DNA of 64,000 bases from Ensifer sesbaniae (GTDB taxonomy: Bacteria; Pseudomonadota; Alphaproteobacteria; Rhizobiales; Rhizobiaceae): positions 2,170,001-2,234,000 of the forward strand of contig NZ_JABEKU010000001.1 of the NCBI RefSeq assembly GCF_013283665.1, in the 5' to 3' direction. This document shows positions 54,825-63,387 of the stretch, one piece after another. Position numbers and translations under genes: made by a program. Positions within the stretch are counted from its first letter, which is position 1; every line of letters begins with the position of its first letter. Under the pieces are notes generated by a model that searched no databases, had not been told where the DNA came from, and saw only the letters and a program-made list of their open reading frames with translations.

Positions 54825-55307
54825 TCAATGCGGCTGCGACAGGCGGGTCTCCGCCCCGGCGCCGCCGCCCATTCGAGACGATCTGCGCGCCACCAGCCGG
54901 TCATGGATGAGCATCCCGGCAACCATCGCCGCCACGAAAAGCATCGTCGCCGGCAGACCGAGCGACAGCGAGGCAAGCGCCGGGCCCGGGCAAAGCCCCA
55001 CCAGCCCCCAGCCGATGCCGAAGATTGCCGAGCCGACAATCAGTCGCCTGTCAATGACCTGATTGTCCGGCAAATGGAAGGATTCGTCGAACAAGGGCCG
55101 CTTGAGCCGGCGCGTCAGCAGGACACCGAGCGCGGAAACCGAAACGGCGCCGCCGAGCACGAAGGCGAGGCTCGGGTTCCAATTGCCGGCAATATCCAGA
55201 AACGCCCGCACGCGAGCGGGATCGAGCATGCCGGACAGCGAAAGGCCGAAACCGAAAACGAGGCCGGAGACGAGCGTCGCCGCGAGGCGGAAGAAAGCGC
55301 CGTTCAT
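54825..55307 (-). CDS. YeeE/YedE-type membrane protein (second half)
   Basis: The 160-residue protein has four spans and the YeeE/YedE signature FGFGLSLSGMLDPARV near 20-35 and IGWGLVGLCPGPAL near 100-113. The cysteine in GLCPGP is conserved in the family, which moves thiosulfate or other sulfur species into the cell. It forms the last gene of the bigR operon and overlaps its partner by four bases. Confidence 0.88.
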   Translation of the reverse strand: MNGAFFRLAATLVSGLVFGFGLSLSGMLDPARVRAFLDIAGNWNPSLAFVLGGAVSVSALGVLLTRRLKRPLFDESFHLPDNQVIDRRLIVGSAIFGIGWGLVGLCPGPALASLSLGLPATMLFVAAMVAGMLIHDRLVARRSSRMGGGAGAETRLSQPH

Positions 55308-55711
55308 CCAAGCAATCCCATGACGAAGACCGTGACGATCGCCGCGGCCATGAAAGTGGCAACCGCAGCTATCGAGCGTCGCGACAGCCTTGCAAGGCCG
55401 ACGACGCCGTGGCCGCTGGTGCAGCCGGAGCCCATGCGGGAGCCGAAGCCGACCAACAGCCCGCCGGCCACCAGAAGCGGCCAGGAGGACGTGACCGTCA
55501 CCCCGGGCCAGGCGCCGAAGACGAGACGAAATAGCAGCGGTCCTGCCATCAGCCCCAGTACGAACAATGCGCCGGTGGAAGCCTGCACGCCCTGCAGCAG
55601 GCGTCCGGCGATACCGCTGATCCCGGCCACACGGCCAGTGGCCACCATCAGGATCGCTGCGGAAAGGCCGATCAACAGCCCACCCGCCAGCGCATTCCCG
55701 TACTCATTCAT
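55304..55711 (-). CDS. YeeE/YedE-type membrane protein (first half)
   Basis: The 135-residue protein has four spans, an early [19 protein letters not shown] stretch and the key [22 protein letters not shown] motif with the conserved cysteine. With the following gene it makes a two-part transporter equivalent to one full YeeE. The start overlaps the BigR-like repressor stop by four bases. Confidence 0.9.
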   Translation of the reverse strand: MNEYGNALAGGLLIGLSAAILMVATGRVAGISGIAGRLLQGVQASTGALFVLGLMAGPLLFRLVFGAWPGVTVTSSWPLLVAGGLLVGFGSRMGSGCTSGHGVVGLARLSRRSIAAVATFMAAAIVTVFVMGLLG

Positions 55712-56040
55712 GTCCTAGAACCATCCCGACAGAAGATCTGATAGAGCGCGCCGACCAGACGCGCCACCTTGTCGTGGCTCAGCCGATAGAACACCTGCTT
55801 GGCCTGCCGACGCGTCGAGACAATGCCGGCATCGCGCAGCACCGTCAATTGCTGCGAGAGGGTTGGCTGGCGAATGCTCAGGCTTTCTTCGAGCGCCGCC
55901 ACCGAGTGCTCGCCCTCCAGCAAGGCGCTCACGATCAACAGTCGATTTCGGTTGGCGAGGGTTCTCAAGATTTTCGAAACTTCGGCGGCATGCGCAGCCA
56001 TGTCGGTGCGCACCCCCGGAAATTGCATAACAGTTCCCAT
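55708..56040 (-). CDS. ArsR/SmtB-family repressor, BigR/SqrR-like
   Basis: BigR-type repressors sense sulfide-derived persulfides and control sulfur detoxification genes. The 110-residue protein has the ArsR core with VAALEESLSIRQPTLSQQLTVLRDAGIV as the DNA-binding helices and a wing RRQAKQVFYRLS. Known BigR/SqrR proteins use two cysteines. Here only the C-terminal one is present (QIFCRDG), while the N-terminal position in the second helix reads LLIVSALLEG without cysteine. The ATG at 56040 has AGGAGGAAGCA upstream. It heads an operon with the two YeeE genes; no sulfur dioxygenase gene is attached. Confidence 0.9.
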   Translation of the reverse strand: MGTVMQFPGVRTDMAAHAAEVSKILRTLANRNRLLIVSALLEGEHSVAALEESLSIRQPTLSQQLTVLRDAGIVSTRRQAKQVFYRLSHDKVARLVGALYQIFCRDGSRT

Positions 56041-56134
56041 TGCTTCCTCCTGTCGTTGCCCTAGGAGTGAGTGGAGCCCCAATGCTTGCTGTGGTTTGCC
56101 GGACCACTATCCATGATTGTTATATCAAACAGTA

Positions 56135-56147
56135 TAATATCGTATTA
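56135..56147. promoter_or_regulatory. AT-rich dyad upstream of the BigR-like operon
   Basis: TAATA (56135-56139) and TATTA (56143-56147) form a short inverted repeat inside a strongly AT-rich tract about 100 bases before the repressor start. ArsR-type BigR operators are AT-rich dyads, so this is a candidate autoregulatory site. The match is short. Confidence 0.35.
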
Positions 56148-56499
56148 CTTATTGATTAACCAGACGAAACAAAAGCACGTTACTGCCGCCAGTACCGGAT
56201 ACCTGTCCGTTGACTTTAAAATCATATAGAAAATTCAGATCGTTACAACGCGATCACGGCAGAGGGGAAAACGCCATATTTGGGGCAACCGTCCGGACGA
56301 TATCGGGCAACCATAAAACTTGTGGTATAGTGACCTCAAACAGGAACATGCGATAACGCCCCGGGGTCGACGGCCCGCACACCGGATACTGGTGTTTCGA
56401 CGCCGGCTCGCCGCCGGCGCGAACGCAGGCTTCGACCGTTATCCGGCGAAATATCTGCAAATGAATCGTCGCCAATCCCGTTCCCCTGTCACGAAACGG

Positions 56500-56631
56500 T
56501 GATGCTCTTCGAGCAATTTGCTCGCGCGGCGCGATATCGCCCTTTGATTTGCGCTCGTGATTTGCACGCCGGAGCCTCCCTCGTTTGCTCCGGCCGTTGG
56601 GCCGGCCTCCCCGCCGGCCTCTTTTTTTTTT
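56500..56631 (+). ncRNA. Candidate trans-acting small RNA with C/U-rich loops (5' end unknown)
   Basis: The gap between the bigR operon and the extensin-like gene, both leftward, holds three hairpins in plus orientation. The first has CGAGC (56510-56514) and GCTCG (56520-56524). The second has GCCGGAGC (56568-56575) and GCTCCGGC (56587-56594) with loop CTCCCTCGTTT. The third has GGCCGGC (56600-56606) and GCCGGCC (56613-56619) with loop CTCCCC, followed by a run of T (56620-56631, one C). No plus-strand protein gene precedes this terminator. Loops CUCCCU and CUCCCC could pair with Shine-Dalgarno sequences, as in several alphaproteobacterial small RNAs. The 5' end is a guess. Confidence 0.55.
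56600..56631 (+). terminator. Strong plus-strand intrinsic terminator with no upstream protein gene
   Basis: A seven-base all-GC stem (56600-56606 with 56613-56619) is followed by TCTTTTTTTTTT. This is among the best terminators in the window. Since the flanking genes both run leftward, it implies a rightward non-coding transcript. Confidence 0.88.
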
Positions 56632-56649
56632 GCCGCTTGGCGCCCGACG

Positions 56650-57906
56650 TCAGTCGCAGTGACGATAACCGGTCTTGCGGGTCCTGAGATCGAAGTGGAA
56701 ATGGTCCTTGTGGAAGGGATCGCTGCCCGGACCGAGCACGGTGTTGAAATACTTGCAGCTATCAGAGCGCACGGCCTTCAGGAGCCCGCGTTCGCGGAAG
56801 GCGAAGAAGCCTTTCTTTCGGACATCGATTTCCTTGCCGTTCTTCAAGACGAACTTGCCGACGTCGATGGCGTTGCCGCGTGCGTGTTCGGACATCGGGT
56901 TGCCGCGGCGCGAATTCATCGTGCGGCAGGAATAGCCGCCGAGCGGCTTGATGGTCTTGACGCCCGACCAATAGCGATAGCGGGACGATGGCGCGAGTTC
57001 GTACTTCACCCACTTGGCGAAGGCTTCCGTCACCTCGCAATTGAGCTTGACCGCCGGCTTGACGCCGATATTGCCGGAGAGACCGCTGAGTTCGATCGGA
57101 TAATCGATACCGCAGGACGGACCGTTGCTGATGCGCGGAATGTCACGGAAAACGACGCCGAGCTTCTTCAGGCGCTGGCGGCAGGCGATCTCCGAAGCCG
57201 GCATTTCGCCGGTATAGTCCGGCGTCGACATCGGATTGCGTACACGCGGCAGGAAGGCGACCTGCTGCGGCTCCTGGGCCCGCTGCATGGCGCGCTGCTC
57301 TTCCATCGCCCTTGCGCGTTGCGCCTCTTCCGCGGCGATCTTCTCGGGTGAGAGCGGCGGCAGGTCTGGATCGTAGCCGAGGTTGGCTTCGGCCTGGGGC
57401 GCGGCTCCGGACGCTCCGCCGAGCTGGCGTACGTTGTCTTCGCCGATACCGCCGACCACCGGCTGGCTGGCATTACCCTCGGCGATCTCGTTGCTCTGCT
57501 CCTCCGCCAGGCCGACGACCGGCTGCTCGACGCCGAGCATGGCATCCATGTTGACACCTTCATCGGGAATGGCCGTCGATCCCGCATTCGCCGGCTGGGC
57601 GCCGGAGGAAACCGCTTCGTCGCTATCGATCATCGGCAGCGTGCGCTGCGCTTGCTGAGGCGCCGCCCGTGCGGGCGCGACATAGCCGGGATTGCCGCTG
57701 CCTGTCGAAGCCGATGTTGCGGCGGGATAGGCGGCGACCTCTTCTTGCGGCACCGCATCGACCGGGACCGGGCCGATCGAACCGACCCGGGAGCCGCCAT
57801 CGATGCGGCCGGGCGGCGAAAGCGCGTCGTCGGTCGAGCAGGCGACGAGCGATAGCGACAGAACGAGTGCCGTCAGCGGGCGATGGAGACGAGTAACATA
57901 CGCCAT
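56650..57906 (-). CDS. Extensin-like C-terminal domain lipoprotein
   Basis: The 418-residue protein has a lipoprotein signal (LVLSLSLVACSTDD, lipobox LVAC) and a long low-complexity linker rich in Ala, Pro, Gln and Glu (about 30-235). The C-terminal extensin-like domain resembles M15 peptidases. Visible sites are CRQRLKKLGVVFRDIP, SCGIDYPIELSGLSG, MSEHARGNAIDVGKF and KDHFHFD, in line with zinc binding (SxHxxGxAxD and HxH). A peptidoglycan-modifying role is plausible. I chose the ATG at 57906, which gives a proper lipoprotein signal; an earlier TTG at 57936 is possible. Confidence 0.88.
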   Translation of the reverse strand: MAYVTRLHRPLTALVLSLSLVACSTDDALSPPGRIDGGSRVGSIGPVPVDAVPQEEVAAYPAATSASTGSGNPGYVAPARAAPQQAQRTLPMIDSDEAVSSGAQPANAGSTAIPDEGVNMDAMLGVEQPVVGLAEEQSNEIAEGNASQPVVGGIGEDNVRQLGGASGAAPQAEANLGYDPDLPPLSPEKIAAEEAQRARAMEEQRAMQRAQEPQQVAFLPRVRNPMSTPDYTGEMPASEIACRQRLKKLGVVFRDIPRISNGPSCGIDYPIELSGLSGNIGVKPAVKLNCEVTEAFAKWVKYELAPSSRYRYWSGVKTIKPLGGYSCRTMNSRRGNPMSEHARGNAIDVGKFVLKNGKEIDVRKKGFFAFRERGLLKAVRSDSCKYFNTVLGPGSDPFHKDHFHFDLRTRKTGYRHCD

Positions 57907-57984
57907 ACCGAACTGCGCCTTCCCTAGGGCGATCAAGAAAGACCGCCATCATCACCCCGCCGCCCCGCAGCGGCGCGCCAACCG

Positions 57985-58025
57985 GCACGCAAAGCTCGCT
58001 ACAGCACTTCGAATTGCTGCCTTCC
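57985..58025 (-). repeat. Degenerate copy of the palindromic repeat
   Basis: GCAAAGCTCGCTACAGCACTTCGAATTGCTG follows the inverted spacer region of the 104-bp family (AAAGGTCGCTGTAGCACTTTGA). The hairpins on either side are mostly lost. It lies in the 321-base gap between the extensin-like and Kazal genes, which otherwise holds only the terminator at 58169-58199. Confidence 0.5.
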
Positions 58026-58168
58026 GCCTGTGTCGCAAACCGGGCACAGCAGCCGAAAGACCTGATTTCGGAGGCATTTTATTCAAATACGGTAAACGAA
58101 GCCTTGAGGCCGACACCCGCGATCAAGGGTGCGGGAGGCTTGCCGCCCTGGCGGACTGCAGACAACAA

Positions 58169-58199
58169 GAAGCCCGCGTCTTCGTCAGACGCGGGCTTC
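58169..58199 (-). terminator. Terminator of the Kazal lipoprotein gene
   Basis: GAAGCCCGCGTC (58169-58180) pairs perfectly with GACGCGGGCTTC (58188-58199) around a seven-base loop. On the minus strand TTGTTGTC follows. It lies about 30 bases after the stop at 58228. Confidence 0.85.
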
Positions 58200-58227
58200 G
58201 CGTTTTCAGCGATCGATCCGCTGGATG

Positions 58228-58779
58228 TCAGCGGCACTCGCCGCGATGCACGACCCGGAAACCCGCACCGCCGGCCTCGCAGGCATTCGGGAAGGTTTCC
58301 ATGCGACCGCCGCGCTGGCCGCAGACCGGGGCGAATTCGCGGGTGCAGAACTGCCCTTCCGACGGGCGGTCGTCGCCGCGACGGCATTCGCCGCGGCCGA
58401 TCACCTGGAAGCCCTCCGAACGGGCTTGGCAGGCATTGGGGAAGGTGCGCGTGTTGCGGCCGCGCTGGCCGCAGACCGGCATGTACTCCATGGTGCAGGC
58501 CTGCGGCGGCCGCGCCGGCGGACGATTGCCGGGGCGGCACTCGCCGCGATGGACGACATTGAAGCCATCGGCGCGGGCCTGGCAGGCGTTCGGGAAGCTG
58601 CGCAGGCGATTGCCGCGCTCACCGCAAACCGGCGCATACTCCATCGTGCAAACCGGCGGACGGATCGGCCGGGGACCCGGGCGCGGCTCGTCGACGACGA
58701 CGGTACAGGCGGAGAGAAACCCGAGCGCCAGCATCAGCGCGGCGACCGGGCGCGTCAGAAGAAGTTTGAGAAGTGCCAT
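58228..58779 (-). CDS. Lipoprotein with three Kazal-type protease inhibitor domains
   Basis: The 183-residue protein has a lipoprotein signal (ALMLALGFLSACTVVV). Three Kazal-like repeats of about 50 residues follow, each with the pattern CTMEYAPVCGERG...SFPNACQARADGF...HRGEC. The repeats share six-cysteine-type spacing reduced to four visible cysteines per unit (C..VCG..AC..EC), the compact Kazal form seen in bacteria. Linkers are proline- and arginine-rich. Predicted role: surface inhibitor of serine proteases, from host or predator. The ATG at 58779 follows AGAGGGGAC. Confidence 0.9.
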   Translation of the reverse strand: MALLKLLLTRPVAALMLALGFLSACTVVVDEPRPGPRPIRPPVCTMEYAPVCGERGNRLRSFPNACQARADGFNVVHRGECRPGNRPPARPPQACTMEYMPVCGQRGRNTRTFPNACQARSEGFQVIGRGECRRGDDRPSEGQFCTREFAPVCGQRGGRMETFPNACEAGGAGFRVVHRGECR

Positions 58780-59016
58780 GGATGTCCCCTCTAAAGAAGC
58801 GGTCGGCAACCGGAGCGACGCCCCGTCAAACACCTCGCGCATTTCGCGTATCTATCCGCGGCTATCATCAGGTCAAGGCCGAGCATCCTGCTTTGCACGT
58901 CAATCGGACGCATGCTGGGTGCACTGGCACCGCTTTGTTCCAGAGGGCCGCTCGCGCGGACGCTCGCTCAAGACCGAGTACGATGGAGGGAGGAACCCGG
59001 TGCCCTTGCCATAAGA

Positions 59017-59048
59017 CAAGACCCGCGCGGCAGGCCACGCGGGTCTTG
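59017..59048 (-). terminator. Terminator of the second chemoreceptor gene
   Basis: CAAGACCCGCG (59017-59027) and CGCGGGTCTTG (59038-59048) form an 11-base stem. On the minus strand it runs into TCTTAT. It lies just after the stop at 59070. Confidence 0.82.
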
Positions 59049-59069
59049 CTCAATTCCCGGCTATCGTGC

Positions 59070-60884
59070 TCAGGCGGCGCGGCCGTAGGCCGAATGCGAT
59101 GTCGAGGACCGCAGCCGGAACTTCGCCAGCAGCGACTTCAATTCCCGACTTTCCTCGGCCAGCGTCTGGCTCGCCGCCGTGGTTTCCTCCACCATCGCCG
59201 CGTTCTGCTGGGTCATCTGGTCCATACTGTTGACCGCGACGTTGACTTCCTGCAGCCCGGTCGCCTGTTCGCGTGCGGCGGTCGCGATCGAGGCCACCTG
59301 CTCGTTGACCCGGTTGACCAGGGTTTCGATCTCAGCCAGCGCTTCACCCGTCGAGCGGACCAGCTCGACCCCGGCCCCGACCTCACGCACCGACGCGCCG
59401 ATCAGATCCTTGATCTCCTTGGCGGCGCCCGCCGAGCGCTGCGCCAGTTCCCGGACCTCCTGCGCGACGACCGCAAAGCCGCGGCCCGCCTCTCCGGCGC
59501 GCGCCGCCTCGACGCCGGCGTTCAGCGCCAGCAGGTTGGTCTGGAAGGCGATCTCGTCGATCACCCCGATGATCTGGCCAATCCGGCCGGACGAGGTCTC
59601 GATGCGGCCCATGGCGTCGACGGCATTGCGCACGATGCCGCCGGATTTTGCCGCACTCGCCTTGGTCTCGTTGACCATGTCGCGCGCCTCGTTCGCCCGT
59701 TCGGAGGCGTGGCGGACCGTCGAGGTGATCTCGTCCAGGGCTGCAGCGGTCTCTTCGAGGGCGGCCGCCTGCTGCTCCGTCCGGCGCGAGAGATTGTTCG
59801 CCGCTTCCGAAATGTCGCCGGCGCTGGCCGTGACGATCTCGGTCGAGTGCGAGATGGAACCGATGACATCCCGAAGTGCTGCGACCGCCGTGTTGAAGTC
59901 CTCTCTCAGCTTGCCGTATTCGGGCGCGATATGGCTGATCTCGGCGGTCAGGTCGCCGCTGGCGAGAAGCTCGAGCGCGGCACCGACGGTCTCCATCGCA
60001 TCCGCCTGCGCTTCCGCCGTCGCCCGCTGGCGCTGCTCGTTGCCGCGGCGCTCGGAATCGAGCCGTTCCTGCTGCTCGGCTTCGCGCGAGCGCAGTTCCA
60101 GCCGTTCGCGGACGGAATCACGCAGCACCACCAGTACCTTGGCCATCTGCCCGATCTCGTCGCCGCGGTCGGTCTCCGGCACCTCGGACGAAAGGTCCTC
60201 ATCGGCAATCGCCCGCATCGAGGCCTTCAGCTTCTCGACCGGCCTGACGACGCTGCGCACGATCGCCAATGCCGCCATCAGAATGGCAAGAGCGGCGGCG
60301 GCGAGGATGCCGGCGGCCTGCCACGCCCGCTCGCGGAACATCGCCGCCAGATCGTCGGAATAGACGCCGGTGCCGACCACCCAGCCCCAGGGCTTGAAGC
60401 CGGCCACGTGGGAGTATTTCAGCACCGGCTCGTCGGCGCCCGGCTTCGGCCAATAGTAGTCGACGAAACCCTGGCCGCTCTTTTCCACCGTCTTCACGAA
60501 CTCGACGAAGAGATGCTTGCCGTTGGCATCTTTGTTGCCCGTAAGATCCGCTCCGTCCATCTCCGGCTTGATCGGATGCATCACCATCGTCGGATGCATG
60601 TCGTTGATCCAGAAGTAGCCGCTGCCCTGGTAGCGCATCGCCTTGATCGCCTCGAGCGCGCGCTTCTGCGCCTCCTCGCGCGAAAGCGAGCCGGCCTGTT
60701 CCTGCTTGAGATAGGCGTCGAACACCGCGATCGCGTTCTCGTTCATTGCCGAAAGCATCGCCTTGCGTTCGCCGACGAGCTTGTCCTGCGCCTGGAACAG
60801 ACCAAAGGTCAGCGCCGCTGCCATGGTCAAAAGCGCAAACGCCACCAGCGCGTAGAGACGCGCCGAGATCCTGAATTTCTTCAT
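59070..60884 (-). CDS. Methyl-accepting chemotaxis protein with single Cache sensor
   Basis: The 604-residue receptor has a membrane span at about 11-32 and a periplasmic Cache_2-type sensor ([64 protein letters not shown]). A second span near 190-212 is followed by HAMP ([25 protein letters not shown]). The signalling domain has [20 protein letters not shown]. Cache_2 sensors bind small organic acids. No CheR pentapeptide ends the chain. The ATG at 60884 ([11 protein letters not shown]) follows AAGGGA. Confidence 0.95.
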   Translation of the reverse strand: MKKFRISARLYALVAFALLTMAAALTFGLFQAQDKLVGERKAMLSAMNENAIAVFDAYLKQEQAGSLSREEAQKRALEAIKAMRYQGSGYFWINDMHPTMVMHPIKPEMDGADLTGNKDANGKHLFVEFVKTVEKSGQGFVDYYWPKPGADEPVLKYSHVAGFKPWGWVVGTGVYSDDLAAMFRERAWQAAGILAAAALAILMAALAIVRSVVRPVEKLKASMRAIADEDLSSEVPETDRGDEIGQMAKVLVVLRDSVRERLELRSREAEQQERLDSERRGNEQRQRATAEAQADAMETVGAALELLASGDLTAEISHIAPEYGKLREDFNTAVAALRDVIGSISHSTEIVTASAGDISEAANNLSRRTEQQAAALEETAAALDEITSTVRHASERANEARDMVNETKASAAKSGGIVRNAVDAMGRIETSSGRIGQIIGVIDEIAFQTNLLALNAGVEAARAGEAGRGFAVVAQEVRELAQRSAGAAKEIKDLIGASVREVGAGVELVRSTGEALAEIETLVNRVNEQVASIATAAREQATGLQEVNVAVNSMDQMTQQNAAMVEETTAASQTLAEESRELKSLLAKFRLRSSTSHSAYGRAA

Positions 60885-61155
60885 TGCCAATCCCTTGCCC
60901 CTTCGGCGCTCCCCGCGCCGCCCCTTTAGAACCTGGCGCCGCCGGCATCGCCGATGGCAGTCCAAGAGCCTGCAGAATGGAGGGAGGTCTTTGCAAAGCC
61001 CCTAACAACCGACCCCTAAATTTGACATGTCTCAAGCAACATTTTCGAAAGCCCAAAGGGCCCGTGTGGCTTTCCATCCGGATTTGTGTTGCGGCGGTCT
61101 TCCCTCAGGAAGCGCGGTCGGGTTACATCTTTCCTCCAACAGGGAGACAGGCGGC

Positions 61156-61545
61156 ATGACCGAACAGACCAAACCGACCGGCGAACTGACCTTGCGCACG
61201 CTCGCCATGCCCGGCGACGCCAATGCGGCCGGCGATATCTTTGGCGGTTGGGTGATGGCGCAGATGGACCTTTCCTGCGGCATCCGCGCTGCAGAACGCG
61301 CCCGCGGCCGCGTGGTGACCGCGGCGGTCAAGGAAATGGCCTTTGCCCTGCCGGTCAAGATTGGCGACACGCTCTGCATCTATACGGACGTCGTGAAGGT
61401 CGGCCGCACCTCCATGACGCTCAAGGTCGAGGCCTGGGCGCAGCGCTATCTCTCGCACCTGATGGAAAAGGTGACCGACGCGATCTTCGTCATGGTCGCG
61501 CTCGACCAACACGGCAAGCCCAAGCCGGTACCGCCGGAGGAATAG
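61156..61545 (+). CDS. Acyl-CoA thioesterase, hotdog fold (YciA-like)
   Basis: The 129-residue protein hydrolyses acyl-CoA. It matches YciA: LRTLAMPGDANAAGDIFGGWVMAQMDLSCG with the catalytic aspartate, VVTAAVKEMAFALPVKIGDTL and RTSMTLKVEAWAQR. Length is typical for this small single-domain class. The ATG at 61156 follows GGGAGACAGG. The next gene begins 11 bases after its stop, so they are probably co-transcribed. Confidence 0.93.
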   Translation: MTEQTKPTGELTLRTLAMPGDANAAGDIFGGWVMAQMDLSCGIRAAERARGRVVTAAVKEMAFALPVKIGDTLCIYTDVVKVGRTSMTLKVEAWAQRYLSHLMEKVTDAIFVMVALDQHGKPKPVPPEE

Positions 61546-61556
61546 GAGCGGCCGCC

Positions 61557-62147
61557 TTGGAGCAGGTTCCGACCAATCCGGAAATCTTCCCGCATATTCG
61601 CACCGTCATGGGCATGATCGTCAGCCTGAGCCTGGCGCGCCTCCTCAGCGGACTGGCGCTCTTCGTGCAGCATCCCGGCAAGACGCGTGTCTACTGGATC
61701 CACCTCGGCTGGGTCCTGTTCATGTTCGTCTTCCTGGTGCATTTCTGGTGGTGGGAGTTCCACCTGCATTCTCTGGCCGTGATCGATGTCAGCGTCTACC
61801 TGTTCGTCGTCCTCTATTCCTGCGTCTTCTTCTTTCTCTGCGTGATGCTGTTCCCGACGACGATCGAGGACTACAGCGACTACGAACATTATTTCATGTC
61901 GCGCCGGGCCTGGTTCTTCGCCTTCCTCGCGCTTGCCTTCGCCGTCGACCTCGTCGATACCGCACTGAAAGGCAAACAGTATTTTGCCTCCTACGGTCTC
62001 GAATACCCCGTCCGCAACGCCGCCTATATCCTCTTCTGCATAGCCGCCGCATGGACACCGAACCGGCGCTTTCACGCCGCTTTCGTCGTTATCGCGGTCG
62101 CCTATCAGCTCCTGTGGATGTATCGAGCCTTCGATCTGCTCGATTGA
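61557..62147 (+). CDS. Uncharacterised membrane protein
   Basis: I do not recognise the family. The 196-residue product has about five or six membrane spans, with MGMIVSLSLARLLSGLALFV, GWVLFMFVFLVHFWWWEF, SVYLFVVLYSCVFFFLCVML, FFAFLALAFAVDLVDTAL and a last span AFVVIAVAYQLLWMYRAF. Aromatic residues are abundant. The start is a TTG at 61557 with AGGAG nine bases upstream; an ATG at 61608 would drop 17 residues. It is probably in an operon with the thioesterase. No function can be named. Confidence 0.75.
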   Translation: MEQVPTNPEIFPHIRTVMGMIVSLSLARLLSGLALFVQHPGKTRVYWIHLGWVLFMFVFLVHFWWWEFHLHSLAVIDVSVYLFVVLYSCVFFFLCVMLFPTTIEDYSDYEHYFMSRRAWFFAFLALAFAVDLVDTALKGKQYFASYGLEYPVRNAAYILFCIAAAWTPNRRFHAAFVVIAVAYQLLWMYRAFDLLD

Positions 62148-62279
62148 GACGGCGATCCGCGCGGCTGCGAAGGTTTTCCGCCTGCCGCGCGCCTCGGCCC
62201 TTGATCCCAGGGCGAGGCGGTGCTTTATCCGTTAGGCATATTTGAATCGCATCATGGCACGTCGGGGGACTGTCGCATC

Positions 62280-62915
62280 ATGGAAATCTTTACCGCTGCC
62301 GGTCTGGCAGCGCTTCTGCAAGTCATCGTCATCGACCTCGTTCTCGCCGGCGACAACGCCGTCGTCATCGGCCTTGCTGCGGCCGGGCTGCCGACCGCGC
62401 AGCGCAAGAGGGTCATCCTCGTCGGCATCATCGCGGCAACCGTGCTGCGCGTGGCACTCGCCAGCGTCACCGTGCAACTCCTCGAAATCATCGGCCTGCT
62501 GCTGGCCGGCGGCATCCTGCTGCTCTGGGTCTGCTGGAAGATGTGGCGCGAAATCCGTGAGCAGCAGGCAGCCAACGCCGCCGGCGAAAGCGGTGAAGCC
62601 AGCGAAGCGCCGAAGAAGACTTTCATGCAGGCGGCCATCCAGATCGTCGTCGCCGACGTGTCGATGTCGCTTGACAACGTGCTCGCCGTCGCCGGCGCCG
62701 CCCGCGAGCACCCGACGATCCTCGTCGTCGGCCTGGTTCTTTCGATCGCGATGATGGGCGTTGCCGCCGGTTTCATTGCCCGGCTGCTCAATCGCTACCA
62801 CTGGATCGCCTATGTCGGTCTGGCGATCATCCTCTATGTCGCGCTCGACATGATCTATCGCGGCTCCGTCGAGGTCTGGCCGCATCTGGCGCCGGTCGTG
62901 GCGTCGATGATCTAG
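62280..62915 (+). CDS. TerC-family (YjbE-like) membrane protein
   Basis: The 211-residue protein has about seven spans and the TerC hallmark acidic motifs within membrane helices: DLVLAGDNAVVIGLAA near 20-35 and DVSMSLDNVLAVAGAA near 125-140. YkoY/YjbE-type relatives export manganese or load metalloenzymes, so metal export is a fair inference but not proven. No yybP-ykoY riboswitch is seen upstream. GGGGGAC precedes the ATG. A two-way terminator follows. Confidence 0.92.
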   Translation: MEIFTAAGLAALLQVIVIDLVLAGDNAVVIGLAAAGLPTAQRKRVILVGIIAATVLRVALASVTVQLLEIIGLLLAGGILLLWVCWKMWREIREQQAANAAGESGEASEAPKKTFMQAAIQIVVADVSMSLDNVLAVAGAAREHPTILVVGLVLSIAMMGVAAGFIARLLNRYHWIAYVGLAIILYVALDMIYRGSVEVWPHLAPVVASMI

Positions 62916-62949
62916 CGCCGGACCGTAACGGTCCAGCCGCTACGCATAG

Positions 62950-62979
62950 AAAAGGCAGGGCCCCGTGCCCTGCCTTTTT
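62950..62979. terminator. Bidirectional terminator after the TerC gene
   Basis: GGCAGGGC (62954-62961) and GCCCTGCC (62967-62974) form a stem flanked by AAAA on the left and TTTTT on the right. It separates the convergent TerC and DUF486 genes. Confidence 0.9.
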
Positions 62980-63033
62980 CTTTTGCGACCGTTCGGGCGC
63001 CGCAAAGATTGGCGCCTAAATGACCGGCGCCGG

Positions 63034-63387
63034 TCACCCCTTGAAGATGAAGGAAGCGCCGGCCGCGATCAGGGCGAAGCCGACGAGATGGTTCCAGCCG
63101 ATCGACTCCTTCAGCCAGAACACCGAAAAGGCGGCGAAGACCAGGAGCGTGATCACCTCCTGCATCGTCTTCAACTGCGCCGCCGAATAGACCTGCTGGC
63201 CGATACGGTTGGCCGGCACCGCCAGGCAATATTCGAAGAAGGCGATACCCCAGCTTGCCACGATCGCCGTATAGAGCGGTGACGCGGTGTATTTGAGATG
63301 CCCGTACCAGGCGAAGGTCATGAAGACGTTGGAAATCAGGAGCAGAAGGATCGGCCAGAGATGGGCCGGAGACAGGGTGAAGGACAT
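63034..63387 (-). CDS. DMT-superfamily DUF486 membrane protein
   Basis: The 117-residue protein has four spans and the DUF486 sequence pattern: LISNVFMTFAWYGHLKY, SWGIAFFEYCLAVPANRIG, AQLKTMQEVITLLVFAAFSVFWLKE and the end LVGFALIAAGASFIFKG. Small four-span DMT proteins pair as dimers to form an exporter, though the substrate is unknown. GAGG precedes the ATG at 63387. A longer frame upstream (63411 or beyond) is less supported. Confidence 0.9.
   Translation of the reverse strand: MSFTLSPAHLWPILLLLISNVFMTFAWYGHLKYTASPLYTAIVASWGIAFFEYCLAVPANRIGQQVYSAAQLKTMQEVITLLVFAAFSVFWLKESIGWNHLVGFALIAAGASFIFKG

Noticed and set aside
58129-58794. Rightward alanine/arginine-rich frame opposite the Kazal gene
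   Set aside because: Its repeats mirror the Kazal repeats; no ribosome site and no recognised domain.
62148-62279. yybP-ykoY (manganese) riboswitch before the TerC gene
   Set aside because: The expected conserved loops are not visible in this 132-base stretch.
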